A stretch of DNA of 64,000 nucleotides. Source: Dehalococcoidia bacterium (GTDB lineage: Bacteria > Chloroflexota > Dehalococcoidia > DSTF01 > WHTK01). This document shows, one piece after another, positions 53,772 through 61,673 of the stretch. The stretch is taken from positions 1 to 64,000 of the forward strand of contig WHTK01000006.1 in NCBI GenBank assembly GCA_009377745.1. The letters run 5' to 3'. The notes under the pieces are model-generated. The model worked only from the letters and a program-made list of their open reading frames with translations. It had not been told where the DNA came from and made no database searches. A program made the translations under genes and the position numbers. Each line of letters opens with the position of its first letter. Position 1 is the stretch's first letter.

Positions 53772-54272
53772 TCATACAGCGCTATCTGTGCTGGCTGTGG
53801 CTTGAATAAGCGCCAGCAGACCGTCAGGGTAGAGGGGCGCTTTGCCCTTCTCGAAGATGTCAGACTGGATCCAGTGGACATCGAACTTGGCGCCGGACTC
53901 GTCGGCGATGATGACGTCCTGAGCGTAAAAGGCGGGGTCTGTGAAGCGCGCTTCGTAGAGCCAGATTAGCTCGTGGCCCTGCTGGCCGAGGTAGGTGAAG
54001 ATGTTCTCGAAGGTGCCCCGTAGCTTGAGGCCATCGATCTCCGCGTCCAGCTCCTCGTGGATCTCGCGGCGGGCGGCGTCCTCGGCGGACTCGCCAAACT
54101 CGATGCCGCCGCCAAGGGGCCGGTAGAAGCGCTGCTGCTTCACAGGGTCGAAGCCCGGCGCGACGAGGATGGCGCCGTCGTCGCGGCGGAAGAGGACGAG
54201 GGCCAGGGGGCGGATGTGCTGGGCGACACCTCGGCCTTTGAGGTGGTCGGTCTCGGAGGTGGGGTCAGGCAT
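53772..54272 (-). CDS. Nudix hydrolase
   Basis: A 166-residue protein with the Nudix box [20 protein letters not shown] followed by ELDAEI, matching GX5EX7REUXEEXGU except for the last Gly, which is Ala/Glu. Strands around [20 protein letters not shown] complete the fold. Substrate unknown; such enzymes hydrolyse nucleoside diphosphate derivatives. It sits inside the tetrapyrrole operon between cobA/hemD and hemB. Confidence 0.88.
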   Translation of the reverse strand: MPDPTSETDHLKGRGVAQHIRPLALVLFRRDDGAILVAPGFDPVKQQRFYRPLGGGIEFGESAEDAARREIHEELDAEIDGLKLRGTFENIFTYLGQQGHELIWLYEARFTDPAFYAQDVIIADESGAKFDVHWIQSDIFEKGKAPLYPDGLLALIQATASTDSAV

Positions 54273-54504
54273 GACGGGCGTCCGGAGAAGCGGCGATTGT
54301 CCCCGCCTGGCGGCGAGACAAGCGCGGCTTCTCCTCGTTGTTGGATAAAGAGGTTACTGAGGGGACACCCCTCAGACTCCCCGTCAGCTTCTGTACTTCC
54401 TCGCGGGTGCGCTCAATGGAGGTTTTTGTGCGGTTCCAAAGGCGCAGAGGGGAGTCTCCAAGACTCCCCGGCAGAAGCGCTGCGCCTCTTGCACTGCCGC
54501 TCAT
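54265..54504 (-). CDS. Doubtful 79-residue ORF carrying inverted repeats
   Basis: The frame opens with an ATGA overlap on the cobA/hemD stop and ends inside the Nudix start, which fits an operon gene. Yet most of its sequence (GSARGAALLPGSLGDSPLRL and onward) is encoded by inverted repeats at 54357-54375 and 54440-54487, and only TKTSIERTREEVQKLTG looks like a helix. It may be a real short gene into which repeats inserted in frame, or merely spacer. I lean to spacer. Confidence 0.25.
   Translation of the reverse strand: MSGSARGAALLPGSLGDSPLRLWNRTKTSIERTREEVQKLTGSLRGVPSVTSLSNNEEKPRLSRRQAGTIAASPDARHA
54357..54375. repeat. Short perfect palindrome
   Basis: CTGAGGGG, ACA, CCCCTCAG: eight base pairs with a three-base loop. 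It is followed by ACTCCCCGTCAG, which recurs as ACTCCCCGGCAG beside the next repeat. Confidence 0.6.
54440..54487. repeat. Nested inverted repeat in the heme operon spacer
   Basis: GGGGAGTCT (54449-54457) and AGACTCCCC (54461-54469) form a nine-pair stem with a CCA loop; outside it AGGCGCA (54440-54446) pairs with TGCGCCT (54481-54487). Shares the ACTCCCCG motif with the palindrome at 54357-54375. Confidence 0.65.
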
Positions 54505-56093
54505 GTCGCAGTCTCTGGGGACTTGCGAGCAAAGTGCTCTTTAAGCGCTGCGACTAAGGCGGGGATGGTGTGCTCGGCGGGTTCGACCTGCACTTCGAGG
54601 CCGTATTCGCGGGCGGTTTCTGAGGTAACGGGGCCAATGCAGGCGATGACCACGTCTCGGAGTCTCGCGAAGTCGTCGCTGCCGAGGACGGACGCGAGGT
54701 TGCTGATCGAGGAAGATGACGCGAAGGTGGCGATGTCGATCTTGCCGTCGCGAATCTGGCGCCGCGCTTCGGGGTCGATCTCAGCCGGCGGCCGCGATTC
54801 GTAGAGAGCGAGCTCGTCGACGTCGGCGCCGTAGTCGCGTAGGCCCTTGACGAGTGTTGGGTTGCCGCCCTCGGCGCGGGGGATGAGGATGCGGGCGCCG
54901 GAGACGCCATCGTCCGGGATGGCGCCTTCGAGGGCGTAGACGCTGCCGTGGTGGTGTTCGGTCGCGCGGACGGCGTCGAGCAGGCCCTGGGAAGTGAACT
55001 CGGCAGCGATGAGGTCGGCGCGGAGGCCGTAACGGCGCAGGGCATCGGCGGTGGCGCTGCCGAGGGCGCCGATGCGGCAGCTGGCGAAGACGCGGGCATC
55101 GTGGCCTGCGCGCTCCAGGTAGCCAAGGACGAAATCGACTGCGTTGGCGCTGGTGAAGAGGCACCAGCTGTAGTCCTTGGCGCGCAGGCGCTTGGCCATC
55201 GCGGCGAGATCGTGGTCGGTGGCGACGGGCACGAGCTCGAGGGTGGGCAGCTCGACGGGGATGGCGCCCTCGCGTCGTAGCAGGCCGGAGAGGGCGCTGG
55301 CCTGGCGGCGTGTGCGCGTGACGAGCACGCGCTTACCGAAGAGCGGCCGTCCTTCGAACCAGGCGATGTGGTCACGCAGCGTCCCGACCTGGCCGATAAC
55401 CGTCAGGAGCGGCGTGCCGAGGCCTGCTGCCTTGACGGCTTGGGCGATGCCGTCCAGTGGGGCGCCGACGCTGCGCTGCTGGGCCGTCGTGCCCCACTCC
55501 ACGCTGACGGCGGGGGTGTTGGCAGGCCGGCCGCCGGCGATCAACGAGCGCGCCACGCCGGGCAGGGCGGCGCCTCCCATGAGGACGACGATCGTGTCGA
55601 CGGCGGTGGCGATGCCGGACCAGTCGACGCTGCTCTCCGGCTTCTCGTCATCCTCGTGGCCGGTGACGACCGCGAAAGAGGAGGCAAGGCCGCGATGGGT
55701 GACGGGAACGCCGGCGTACGCGGGCGCGGCGATGGCCGACGTGACTCCGGGGACAACCTCGAAGGGGACACCGGCAGCCACGAGGGCGAGAGCCTCTTCG
55801 CCACCGCGTCCGAAGACGAATGGGTCGCCGCCCTTGAGCCTGACGACGCGCTTGCCCGCCTTGCCGTGCTGGATCAGCAGGCCGTTGATCTCCTCCTGCG
55901 AGTAGGCTTTGTGCTCCGGCGACTTGCCGGCGAAGATCAGCTCCGCGGTCGCGGGGGCGTGATCGAGCAGCGCCGGATTGGCCAGCCGGTCGTAGAGGAC
56001 GACATCGGCCTCGGCGAGGCGGTCGCGGCCGGCCACGGTGAGGAGGCCGGGGTCGCCTGGGCCGGCGCCGACGAGAGAGACGAAGCCGCTCAC
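54501..56093 (-). CDS. Fused uroporphyrinogen-III C-methyltransferase and uroporphyrinogen-III synthase
   Basis: A 530-residue fusion. Residues 1-240 are the SUMT (CobA): VSLVGAGPGDPGLLTVAGRD, LYDRLANPALLDHAP, RLKGGDPFVFGRGGEEALAL and PVTHRGLASSFAVVTGHE. Residues about 252-525 are HemD: GKRVLVTRTRRQASALSGLL, VDFVLGYLERAGHDA, and CIGPVTSETAREYGLEVQVE. So one chain makes uroporphyrinogen III and methylates it to precorrin-2. Start overlaps hemC by four bases. The fusion is known in Firmicutes and Chloroflexota. Confidence 0.95.
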   Translation of the reverse strand: MSGFVSLVGAGPGDPGLLTVAGRDRLAEADVVLYDRLANPALLDHAPATAELIFAGKSPEHKAYSQEEINGLLIQHGKAGKRVVRLKGGDPFVFGRGGEEALALVAAGVPFEVVPGVTSAIAAPAYAGVPVTHRGLASSFAVVTGHEDDEKPESSVDWSGIATAVDTIVVLMGGAALPGVARSLIAGGRPANTPAVSVEWGTTAQQRSVGAPLDGIAQAVKAAGLGTPLLTVIGQVGTLRDHIAWFEGRPLFGKRVLVTRTRRQASALSGLLRREGAIPVELPTLELVPVATDHDLAAMAKRLRAKDYSWCLFTSANAVDFVLGYLERAGHDARVFASCRIGALGSATADALRRYGLRADLIAAEFTSQGLLDAVRATEHHHGSVYALEGAIPDDGVSGARILIPRAEGGNPTLVKGLRDYGADVDELALYESRPPAEIDPEARRQIRDGKIDIATFASSSSISNLASVLGSDDFARLRDVVIACIGPVTSETAREYGLEVQVEPAEHTIPALVAALKEHFARKSPETAT

Positions 56094-56995
56094 CGGACCA
56101 GTTCCAAGTTGAGCTCGGAGGCCAGGCGCAGGGCCAGCTCTACGCCGACCTGCTCCGCGTCCGAGATAGCACCGGTGACGTCGTCGCGGGCGATCCGGCC
56201 GCTGTCGTCAGCGAGAAGGCCGCGCAGGTGCAGTCGGCGGCCTGAGACCTCAGCATATGCGCCGACGGGCAGGCGGCAGCCTGCGCCAAGGCGGTCGAGA
56301 AAGGCGCGCTCGGCGGTGATAGCGGCGCGGGTCGTCGGGTCGTCGACGCGGCCGAGGAGCGACAGAGTCTCGGCGTCATCGGCGCGGCACTGGACAGCGA
56401 GGACGGCCTGGCCGACGGCCGGCAGCACCTCATCGACGCTAAAGAACTGAGACACCTCGCCGATCAGCCCCAGGCGTTCGAGGCCGGCGGCCGCGAGGAG
56501 GACGCCATCGTAGTCACCGGACTGGACCTTACGCAGGCGCGTATCGACGTTGCCGCGAATGCTAATCATCTCGACGTCGGATCGCAAGGCGAGGACCTGG
56601 ACGGCGCGCCGCCGGCTATCACTGCCGAGACGAGCGCCGGGCGGCAGCGCATCGAGGCGCGCGCCGCCGCGTCCGACCAGCACGTCGCGCACGTCGCCAC
56701 GGGGCAGGACGGTGCCGATGGTCAGCCCGTCCGGTGAGCGGGCCGGCATGTCTTTGAGGCTGTGTACGGCGATATCGATCTCACCGGCTGCCAGACGGCG
56801 CTCGATGTCCTTGACGAAGACGCCCTCGCCGCCGAACGCCTCCAACGAGACGTCCTGGCGACGATCGCCTTCGGTCTGCACAGCCTTGATCTCGATCTCG
56901 ATGTCCGGCGCGATCCGGCGCAGGGCATCGCTGACAATCTGCGTCTGACGGCGAGCGAGGGCGCTGCCGCGCGTGCCGAGGATCAGCTTGCGCAT
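56090..56995 (-). CDS. hemC: Hydroxymethylbilane synthase (porphobilinogen deaminase)
   Basis: A 301-residue HemC: LILGTRGSALARRQTQIVSD, DVSLEAFGGEGVFVKDIERR, DIAVHSLKDMPARSPDGLTI and the dipyrromethane-cofactor Cys in RLGAGCRLPVGAYAEV near residue 240. It joins four porphobilinogens into the linear tetrapyrrole. It starts three bases after the dehydrogenase gene and overlaps cobA/hemD. Confidence 0.96.
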   Translation of the reverse strand: MRKLILGTRGSALARRQTQIVSDALRRIAPDIEIEIKAVQTEGDRRQDVSLEAFGGEGVFVKDIERRLAAGEIDIAVHSLKDMPARSPDGLTIGTVLPRGDVRDVLVGRGGARLDALPPGARLGSDSRRRAVQVLALRSDVEMISIRGNVDTRLRKVQSGDYDGVLLAAAGLERLGLIGEVSQFFSVDEVLPAVGQAVLAVQCRADDAETLSLLGRVDDPTTRAAITAERAFLDRLGAGCRLPVGAYAEVSGRRLHLRGLLADDSGRIARDDVTGAISDAEQVGVELALRLASELNLELVR

Positions 56996-56998
56996 CGC

Positions 56999-57646
56999 TC
57001 AGGCCTCCCGGGCCAGGGCTTCGCTGACGCCCAGGCCCCGGAGCAGGTGCTCTCGCGCCTCCTCGGCGCGGCGCTGGACGAGGAGCTTGCGCAGCTGGCC
57101 ATCGATGGCGCGGTTCCACGTCTCGCTGTCGACGCTGATGCCGCGCTGTCGTAGCTCAGCGCGGACACCGCTGAGCAGGGCGGCGAGGTCGGCGTAGTCT
57201 TCGCTGAGAAAGTCCGTCAGCTCCTCGCGTAGACGGCGGGCGAGGGCCGGGCTGGCGCCCCCGGTTGACGCTGCGACGACGACCGGCCCTTGGCGCACCA
57301 CGGCCGGCAGGATGAAATCGCAGTAGGCGGGGTCGTCGGCGGCGTTGACCCAGACGCGGCGGCGTTTGCCCTCGGCGGCGACGGCAGCGTTGACGGCGCC
57401 ATCGTCCGTGGCGGACATGCAGACCTCGTAGCCTTCGAGGTCGCCGTCCTGATACTCGCGCTCGATGTGGCGGATCTGCCCCGCGTCGAGGAGTGTCCGC
57501 AGCGCCGGCGTTAAATCGGGGGAGATGACGGTGACGTCCGCCTCCGCGTTGAGGAGGCCCTGCACCTTGCCCTCCGCCACGTTGCCGCCACCGACGACGA
57601 GGATGCGCCGGCCAGCCATTTCGATGAATACGGGATAGTAGGCCAT
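56999..57646 (-). CDS. Precorrin-2 dehydrogenase / sirohydrochlorin ferrochelatase-like
   Basis: A 215-residue protein like the N-terminal half of CysG or yeast Met8: YPVFIEMAGRRILVVGGGNV (NAD-binding), DLTPALRTLLDAGQIRHIER, VWVNAADDPAYCDFILPAVV with the Asp-containing catalytic region, and STGGASPALARRLREELTDF. It oxidises precorrin-2 to sirohydrochlorin and may insert iron. With cobA it implies siroheme or cobalamin supply. It leads the minus-strand tetrapyrrole operon; hemA, which often lies beside it, is not in the window. Confidence 0.9.
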   Translation of the reverse strand: MAYYPVFIEMAGRRILVVGGGNVAEGKVQGLLNAEADVTVISPDLTPALRTLLDAGQIRHIEREYQDGDLEGYEVCMSATDDGAVNAAVAAEGKRRRVWVNAADDPAYCDFILPAVVRQGPVVVAASTGGASPALARRLREELTDFLSEDYADLAALLSGVRAELRQRGISVDSETWNRAIDGQLRKLLVQRRAEEAREHLLRGLGVSEALAREA

Positions 57647-57743
57647 CGGCTCAATTGTAAGACAGTCAGACTGTGTAGGTCAGAAGTGGCAGACGGCCCC
57701 GCTGGAGAGGAGATCGGCCGCCCGCGGTGGGGTACGCCGAGAC

Positions 57744-58691
57744 TCAGACCAGGCAGCCCTTGAGGCCTTCGACGATTTTGCGGGTGTTGGACTCCATCAT
57801 TGCGATGTAGGTTGCGCCTTCGCTGCCTGGCTCGCCCAGCGAATCGCCGTAGAGGTCATCGACGACCTTGACGCCGGCTTCCCGGCCGACCTGCTGGATC
57901 AGCGCCGGGTTGCCCGAGGCTTCGGCGAAGATCGCCGGCACGCGCTCGGCGCGGATCTTGCGGACGATGTCGGCCACGCCGGCGGCGGAAGCCTGCGCGC
58001 CGGTGGTGGTTGCCGGGATGACGGAGCCCACGACCTCGAAGCCATAGGCCTGAGCGTAGTAGCCGAGCACGTCGTGGTTGGTGACCAGCTTGCGGCAGCC
58101 GGCGGGGATCGTCGCGACCTGAGCTTTGATGCCTTTGTCGAGCTGGCTGAGGCTGGTCAGGTAGGCGGTCGCGTTAGTGGCGTAGTAGGAGGCGTTGGCA
58201 GCGTCGGCCTCGCCAAGGGCGTCACGAATGCTCTCGACCATCTTACCGGCGTTGGCTACGGAGAACCAGACGTGGGGGTCGTAGCCGCCTGCCTCTGCTT
58301 CAGCCTCCTCATCGTGCTCTTCGCCGGCCTCTTCGGCGTGCGCCTCGCCTTCGAGCAAGTCCAGCCCTCCCGTGACCGCGATCACCTTGGCGGATGACTC
58401 TTGTAGCGCCTTGCTGACGAAGGCGTCGAGGCCGATGCCGTTACGCAGGACCACATCGGCCTGGGACAGGGCCCGTAGCTGGCTCGGCTCCGGCTCGAAG
58501 TCATGGGCGTCCTGGTTGGGCTTGAGCAGCACCGTCAACGAGATGCGGTCGCCGCCGGCGTTACGGGCGAAATCGCCGATCTGTGTGGTGGTGGCGACGA
58601 CGCGGAGCATGCCGGGGTCGGCATCATCACTAGAGCAAGCAGCGGCGAGGATGCCGAGCAGGGAGGCTACGAGGCAGAGTAGCAATCGCAA
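57744..58691 (-). CDS. Zinc/manganese ABC transporter substrate-binding lipoprotein
   Basis: A 315-residue ZnuA-type (cluster A-I) receptor. A lipobox LAAACS lies at about residues 15-20. KPNQDAHDFEPEPSQLRALS gives the first metal His, an acidic His-rich loop EGEAHAEEAGEEHDEEAEAE at about 120-140 is typical of zinc receptors, PHVWFSVANAGKMVESI and VTNHDVLGYYAQAYGFEVVG give further ligands. The start is TTG 58691 with GGAG upstream. A perfect palindrome just upstream and a Fur-family gene behind it suggest zinc repression. No permease or ATPase gene is in the window next to it. Confidence 0.9.
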   Translation of the reverse strand: MRLLLCLVASLLGILAAACSSDDADPGMLRVVATTTQIGDFARNAGGDRISLTVLLKPNQDAHDFEPEPSQLRALSQADVVLRNGIGLDAFVSKALQESSAKVIAVTGGLDLLEGEAHAEEAGEEHDEEAEAEAGGYDPHVWFSVANAGKMVESIRDALGEADAANASYYATNATAYLTSLSQLDKGIKAQVATIPAGCRKLVTNHDVLGYYAQAYGFEVVGSVIPATTTGAQASAAGVADIVRKIRAERVPAIFAEASGNPALIQQVGREAGVKVVDDLYGDSLGEPGSEGATYIAMMESNTRKIVEGLKGCLV

Positions 58692-58702
58692 GGATGAGAC
58701 TC

Positions 58703-58726
58703 CATCTCAATAAGTTAATTGAGATG
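58703..58726. promoter_or_regulatory. Candidate Zur/Fur operator
   Basis: CATCTCAAT, AAGTTA, ATTGAGATG: a perfect 9-6-9 palindrome 12 bases upstream of the zinc-receptor start. A partial copy, ATCTCAGTTAA, follows at 58729-58739. Position and dyad pattern suit binding by the repressor encoded at 58780-59238, about 55 bases further upstream on the same strand. Confidence 0.6.
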
Positions 58727-58779
58727 CTATCTCAGTTAAAGGAGGCGATCAAGAGGACTTTGAGCGAAATCCACACTGG

Positions 58780-59238
58780 TTAGTGAAGATGGAGGTGGGT
58801 GATGTCGGCTTCGGACTGGAAGCCCTTGCAGCGCGGACAGAAGCCGTAGACCTCGATGCGGTGGCTGACGACCTCATAGCTCGTGGCGCCGCGCACCCTG
58901 TCGATTACGGCTTCCACGTCCGAGAGATGGACGTCCTCCGTGGCTCCACAGCTGAGACAGACGAGGTGATGGTGGTGCGCCAGGTGACTGGAGCGGTAGC
59001 AGATCGAGCCATCGCCGAGGACGACGCGGCAGAGCAGGCCCTGGTCGACAAGGAGCTTTATCGTGCGGTAGACCGTAGCGCGCCCCACAGGCGCGAGCTC
59101 GGCGGCCAGCTCTTCGGCGGTGAAGTTAGCGTCTCGGTCGGCGACGCGCTCGATGACCTGGTAGCGCGGGTGGGTGATCTTGAACCCCTGGTCGCGTAGC
59201 TTGTCAACCAGGCCGTCGATCGGCGATAACAGTGTCAC
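58780..59238 (-). CDS. Fur-family metalloregulator, probably Zur
   Basis: A 152-residue Fur-type repressor. The winged helix holds FKITHPRYQVIERVADRDAN and GRATVYRTIKLLVDQGLL; the metal region has SSHLAHHHHLVCLSCGATED, with one CxxC, and a second CxxC in EVYGFCPRCKGFQSE. The two CxxC pairs form the structural zinc site and the His run the sensing site. Being just upstream of a zinc-receptor gene argues for Zur over Fur. Confidence 0.92.
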   Translation of the reverse strand: MTLLSPIDGLVDKLRDQGFKITHPRYQVIERVADRDANFTAEELAAELAPVGRATVYRTIKLLVDQGLLCRVVLGDGSICYRSSHLAHHHHLVCLSCGATEDVHLSDVEAVIDRVRGATSYEVVSHRIEVYGFCPRCKGFQSEADITHLHLH

Positions 59239-59337
59239 GAGGCCATTATGCCATTACGGGTAGATGCAGGGCTCGTTTCCCAGACGAGAAAACTTAGCGC
59301 CTGCTTATAGAGGCAGGCGTGGACGAGAGGAGATGTC

Positions 59338-59571
59338 ATGCCGCTTTACGATTTCCGCTGCCCACAATGTGGTCTGGAGTTCGAAGTCTCCCGGCCGCGC
59401 AACAACGCCGGCGACCCGGCATTTTGCCCACAGGACGCGACCAAGGCGGAGCGCGTCTGGGGGCCGGTGGCGTCCTTCTTCGGCAGGGACCGCGGCATGC
59501 CGGAGATCCCGCCGCTGCCGCCGGCTCACGACCACGGCCACAGCCATGGGCCTGGGTCGCATACCCATTAG
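59338..59571 (+). CDS. FmdB-family zinc-ribbon protein with a His-rich tail
   Basis: A 77-residue FmdB-type protein. PLYDFRCPQCGLEFEVSRPR opens with the standard YxFxCxxCG knuckle; the second half of the ribbon is reduced to a single Cys (DPAFCPQDATKAERVW), so the second CxxC is incomplete. The last 20 residues are PPAHDHGHSHGPGSHTH, a metal-binding tail. AGGAGATGTC precedes the ATG. Near the Zur system, a role in zinc handling is possible but inferred. Confidence 0.75.
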   Translation: MPLYDFRCPQCGLEFEVSRPRNNAGDPAFCPQDATKAERVWGPVASFFGRDRGMPEIPPLPPAHDHGHSHGPGSHTH

Positions 59572-59574
59572 GTC

Positions 59575-60100
59575 ATGAGCAAGGTGATCGTCGGGATGAC
59601 GATGTCGCTGGACGGTTCGTCAACGACCGCAACGGCAGCGTCGAAGCGCTCTACCCGGACTTCGAGGCGATGCACGAGTCGCAAGCCCTCAGGGAGGCGA
59701 TCCGCGACACGGGCGCTGTCGTTTTGGGCCGCCGATCCTTCGAGATGGCTGAAGACCCCGATTCCCTTGCCGACAGCTATGAGTTCCGTCTTTGTCACCC
59801 GCCGCCACCTTCGCCTGGCTGATCGCGCTTTCCAAGCCGTCCGTCACGAAGGTAAAGGTCAGCCGGTCATTCTCTTTCGGCTGCCTGACCGGCGGTGTAT
59901 GCGTAATCGGCGCCAGCGTGATCCAGCAGTGCATTCGCGCCGGCCTCGCGGACGAGCTTCATACCGACATAATGCCGGTGCTGCTCGGAGGCGGCCTGCG
60001 GTTGTTCGAGGGCCTTGACATCGACCTCATTCAGCTGGAGAAGCTCCAGGTCCTGGAGCATGGGCAGCGGACAAGCTTAAGGTTTCGATTCCTCAAGTAG
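59575..60100 (+). pseudogene. Dihydrofolate reductase/RibD C-terminal-like gene with frameshifts
   Basis: MSKVIVGMTMSLDG begins at 59575 three bases after the FmdB stop, then frame shifts near 59615 to FVNDRNGSVEALYPDFEAMH and GAVVLGRRSFEMAEDPDSLA, again near 59780 to SSVFVTRR, and finally to GGVCVIGASVIQQCIRAGLA, DELHTDIMPVLLGGGLRLFE and a closing strand ending at 60100. All parts of the RibD_C fold are present in order across at least three frames, so a recent inactivation or sequencing errors explain it. Confidence 0.75.
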
Positions 60101-60186
60101 CCGGCATCGCGTCCTATGCAGGGGCGTCAGCCCGCGCTTATCCTAGCGACGACTAATCCCGGTCCGATTCGGAGGAGGCGACGACT

Positions 60187-61176
60187 ATGGCTCAGATAAC
60201 CGCGGGCTTCGGCTCGGCTTTCAGCACCCAGCTCAATCTGCCGCCGGAGCTCTGGCTGGAGATGGGCGACCGCGACCGCAACAACCCGGTGCTCGTCGGG
60301 CCGGACGGCGTAAAACACACTTACGACGAACTGCTGGCGATGGCGCCTTCTCAAGTCGCCGCCGCGATCACACCGGAGGAGATCGCCCGGAGGCATCAGC
60401 ATTGCCAGGACCTCATCACCGATGTAGGGCGGCGGCTGGCGGCGGCGCAGGTCGATGTCGTGGTCGCCATCGCAGATGACGAGCGCTTCCTCTTCCAGGA
60501 CGATAACTTCCCGGCCTGGCTGGTCTGCTGGGGGGCGAGCAACCCCTACGCGCCACGACCGGTCCCGGCTGACGCTAACGCGATTGCCAAGGGCTCGGCC
60601 TGGGCTTATGGCTCGGAGGCCGTGGAGCTCAAGGGCGCGCCGGAGCTGGGCGAGCACGTGATCCGCGAGCTGGCTGCCTCCGGCTTCGACATTTCGGGCG
60701 CGAAGGCACTGAAGGAGGGCCAGAGTATCGGCCATCCCTACGGCTTTGCCCACACGCGGCTGCTTGGCGGCAAATCGATGGCGGCGCCGTGGCTGCCGGT
60801 AATCATCAATGGCAGCTATCCGCCGAATACTCCGACGCCGGCCCGCAGCTACGAGTTCGGAGTCGCGCTGGGTGAGGCGATCAAGTCCTGGCCGGGAAAT
60901 GCGCGCGTAGGCGTCCTGACGATCGGCAACTTTAGCCACCCGGTGCTGGACGAGGCGCTGGACCGGAAGCTGTTCAAGGCGATCGAGGATGGGGATGAGA
61001 CGGCGCTACGGTCGCTGCCGCGCGCTAATTTCGAAGGGGGCAACGGCCAGGCCAAGACGTGGCTGATTGCCGCGGGCGTGCTGCGTGACCTGAAGATGCA
61101 GCCGCTAGACTACGTGGCCTGCTACCGTTCGGCGGCGAGCACCGGCTGCGGGATGCCCTTCGCTGTTTGGGAGTAG
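60187..61176 (+). CDS. LigB-superfamily (class III extradiol) dioxygenase-like protein
   Basis: A 329-residue protein of the LigB group. ITAGFGSAFSTQLNLPPELW is in the position of the usual first metal His segment, though no clear His is found there; VDVVVAIADDERFLFQDDNF follows, then IGHPYGFAHTRLLGGKSMAA and WLPVIINGSYPPNTPTPARS, and RVGVLTIGNFSHPVLDEALD with the conserved second His region. The loss of an N-terminal His leaves catalytic Fe(II) binding uncertain. GGAGGAGGCGACG lies upstream of the ATG. Members cleave aromatic rings. Confidence 0.8.
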   Translation: MAQITAGFGSAFSTQLNLPPELWLEMGDRDRNNPVLVGPDGVKHTYDELLAMAPSQVAAAITPEEIARRHQHCQDLITDVGRRLAAAQVDVVVAIADDERFLFQDDNFPAWLVCWGASNPYAPRPVPADANAIAKGSAWAYGSEAVELKGAPELGEHVIRELAASGFDISGAKALKEGQSIGHPYGFAHTRLLGGKSMAAPWLPVIINGSYPPNTPTPARSYEFGVALGEAIKSWPGNARVGVLTIGNFSHPVLDEALDRKLFKAIEDGDETALRSLPRANFEGGNGQAKTWLIAAGVLRDLKMQPLDYVACYRSAASTGCGMPFAVWE

Positions 61177-61180
61177 GCAG

Positions 61181-61204
61181 TGCCTCGGGTTGAACCCCGA
61201 GGCA
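61181..61204. terminator. Hairpin after the LigB-like gene
   Basis: TGCCTCGGG, TTGAAC, CCCGAGGCA: nine base pairs starting four bases after the stop codon. No U-tract follows, so termination is uncertain. Confidence 0.4.
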
Positions 61205-61264
61205 TCGGAGCAGCGCTGCGACGCACCTAGAGCAGCACGTCACGCTCTGTGCTTGGAGGTTCGA

Positions 61265-61293
61265 GAAGGGCCGGGAGATTCTCCCGGCCCTTC
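61265..61293. terminator. Probable bidirectional terminator
   Basis: GAAGGGCCGGGAG, ATT, CTCCCGGCCCTTC: thirteen perfect pairs, followed on the plus strand by TTGTTATT. It separates the convergent LigB-like gene from the small basic protein and cold-shock genes. Confidence 0.7.
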
Positions 61294-61296
61294 TTG

Positions 61297-61419
61297 TTAT
61301 TCGCGGCGGTCATCGAAGCGCTTGCCACCTTTGGCGCGGCGCTTCGTACGCTCCGTGGCCTCCTGCTGGATCTTGCGCTTCTTGGACTTGGGGCTGTTGC
61401 TCTTGTTGCCGCCGGCCAC
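61297..61419 (-). CDS. 40-residue basic protein coupled to the cold-shock gene
   Basis: GTG at 61419 shares its first base with the TAG of the cold-shock gene (TAGTG), so the two are translationally coupled. The 40-residue product (MAGGNKSNSPKSKKRKIQQE, then ATERTKRRAKGGKRFDDRRE) is nearly half Lys and Arg, with no hydrophobic core, and ends at TAA just before a terminator. It resembles a small nucleic-acid-binding tail or ribosome-associated peptide. Not a family I recognise, but the start, stop and terminator spacing strongly support a gene. Confidence 0.65.
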   Translation of the reverse strand: MAGGNKSNSPKSKKRKIQQEATERTKRRAKGGKRFDDRRE

Positions 61420-61631
61420 TAGTCGGCGACCCGCACGTTGGCGGCTCGGCTACGGCGGGGGTCGCGGGGGTCGGGCTCGACGTCGAACTCGAGGTTCTGG
61501 CCCTCGCGCAGCTCATCGAACTGGCCGGCGGGCAGCGAGGTGGTGTGGAAGAACACCTCCTGGTTGTCCCCGGTCTGGATGAAGCCGAAGCCCCGATCCT
61601 TGACGAGTCGCGTAATTTTTCCTGTTGCCAT
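61419..61631 (-). CDS. Cold-shock domain protein
   Basis: A 70-residue CspA-type OB-fold: MATGKITRLVKDRGFGFIQT with the RNP1-like GFGFI, and EVFFHTTSLPAGQFDELREG with the RNP2 VFFH. GQNLEFDVEPDPRDPRRSRA ends with a basic tail. It binds single-stranded RNA or DNA as a chaperone. An AAGGAAAGGCAAG site and a seven-pair inverted repeat lie upstream. It is coupled to a basic 40-residue protein downstream. Confidence 0.92.
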   Translation of the reverse strand: MATGKITRLVKDRGFGFIQTGDNQEVFFHTTSLPAGQFDELREGQNLEFDVEPDPRDPRRSRAANVRVAD

Positions 61632-61655
61632 GGTCTGTGCTTGCCTTTCCTTCTT

Positions 61656-61673
61656 ACCTGACTTGGGTCAGGT
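61656..61673. promoter_or_regulatory. Small inverted repeat upstream of the cold-shock gene
   Basis: ACCTGAC, TTGG, GTCAGGT at about 25 bases before the start codon. It may be a 5-prime leader hairpin or an operator; the sequence alone cannot decide. Confidence 0.4.

Noticed and set aside
55368..56450. 360-codon plus-strand frame opposite cobA/hemD and hemC
   Set aside because: Composition is that of GC-rich antisense sequence.
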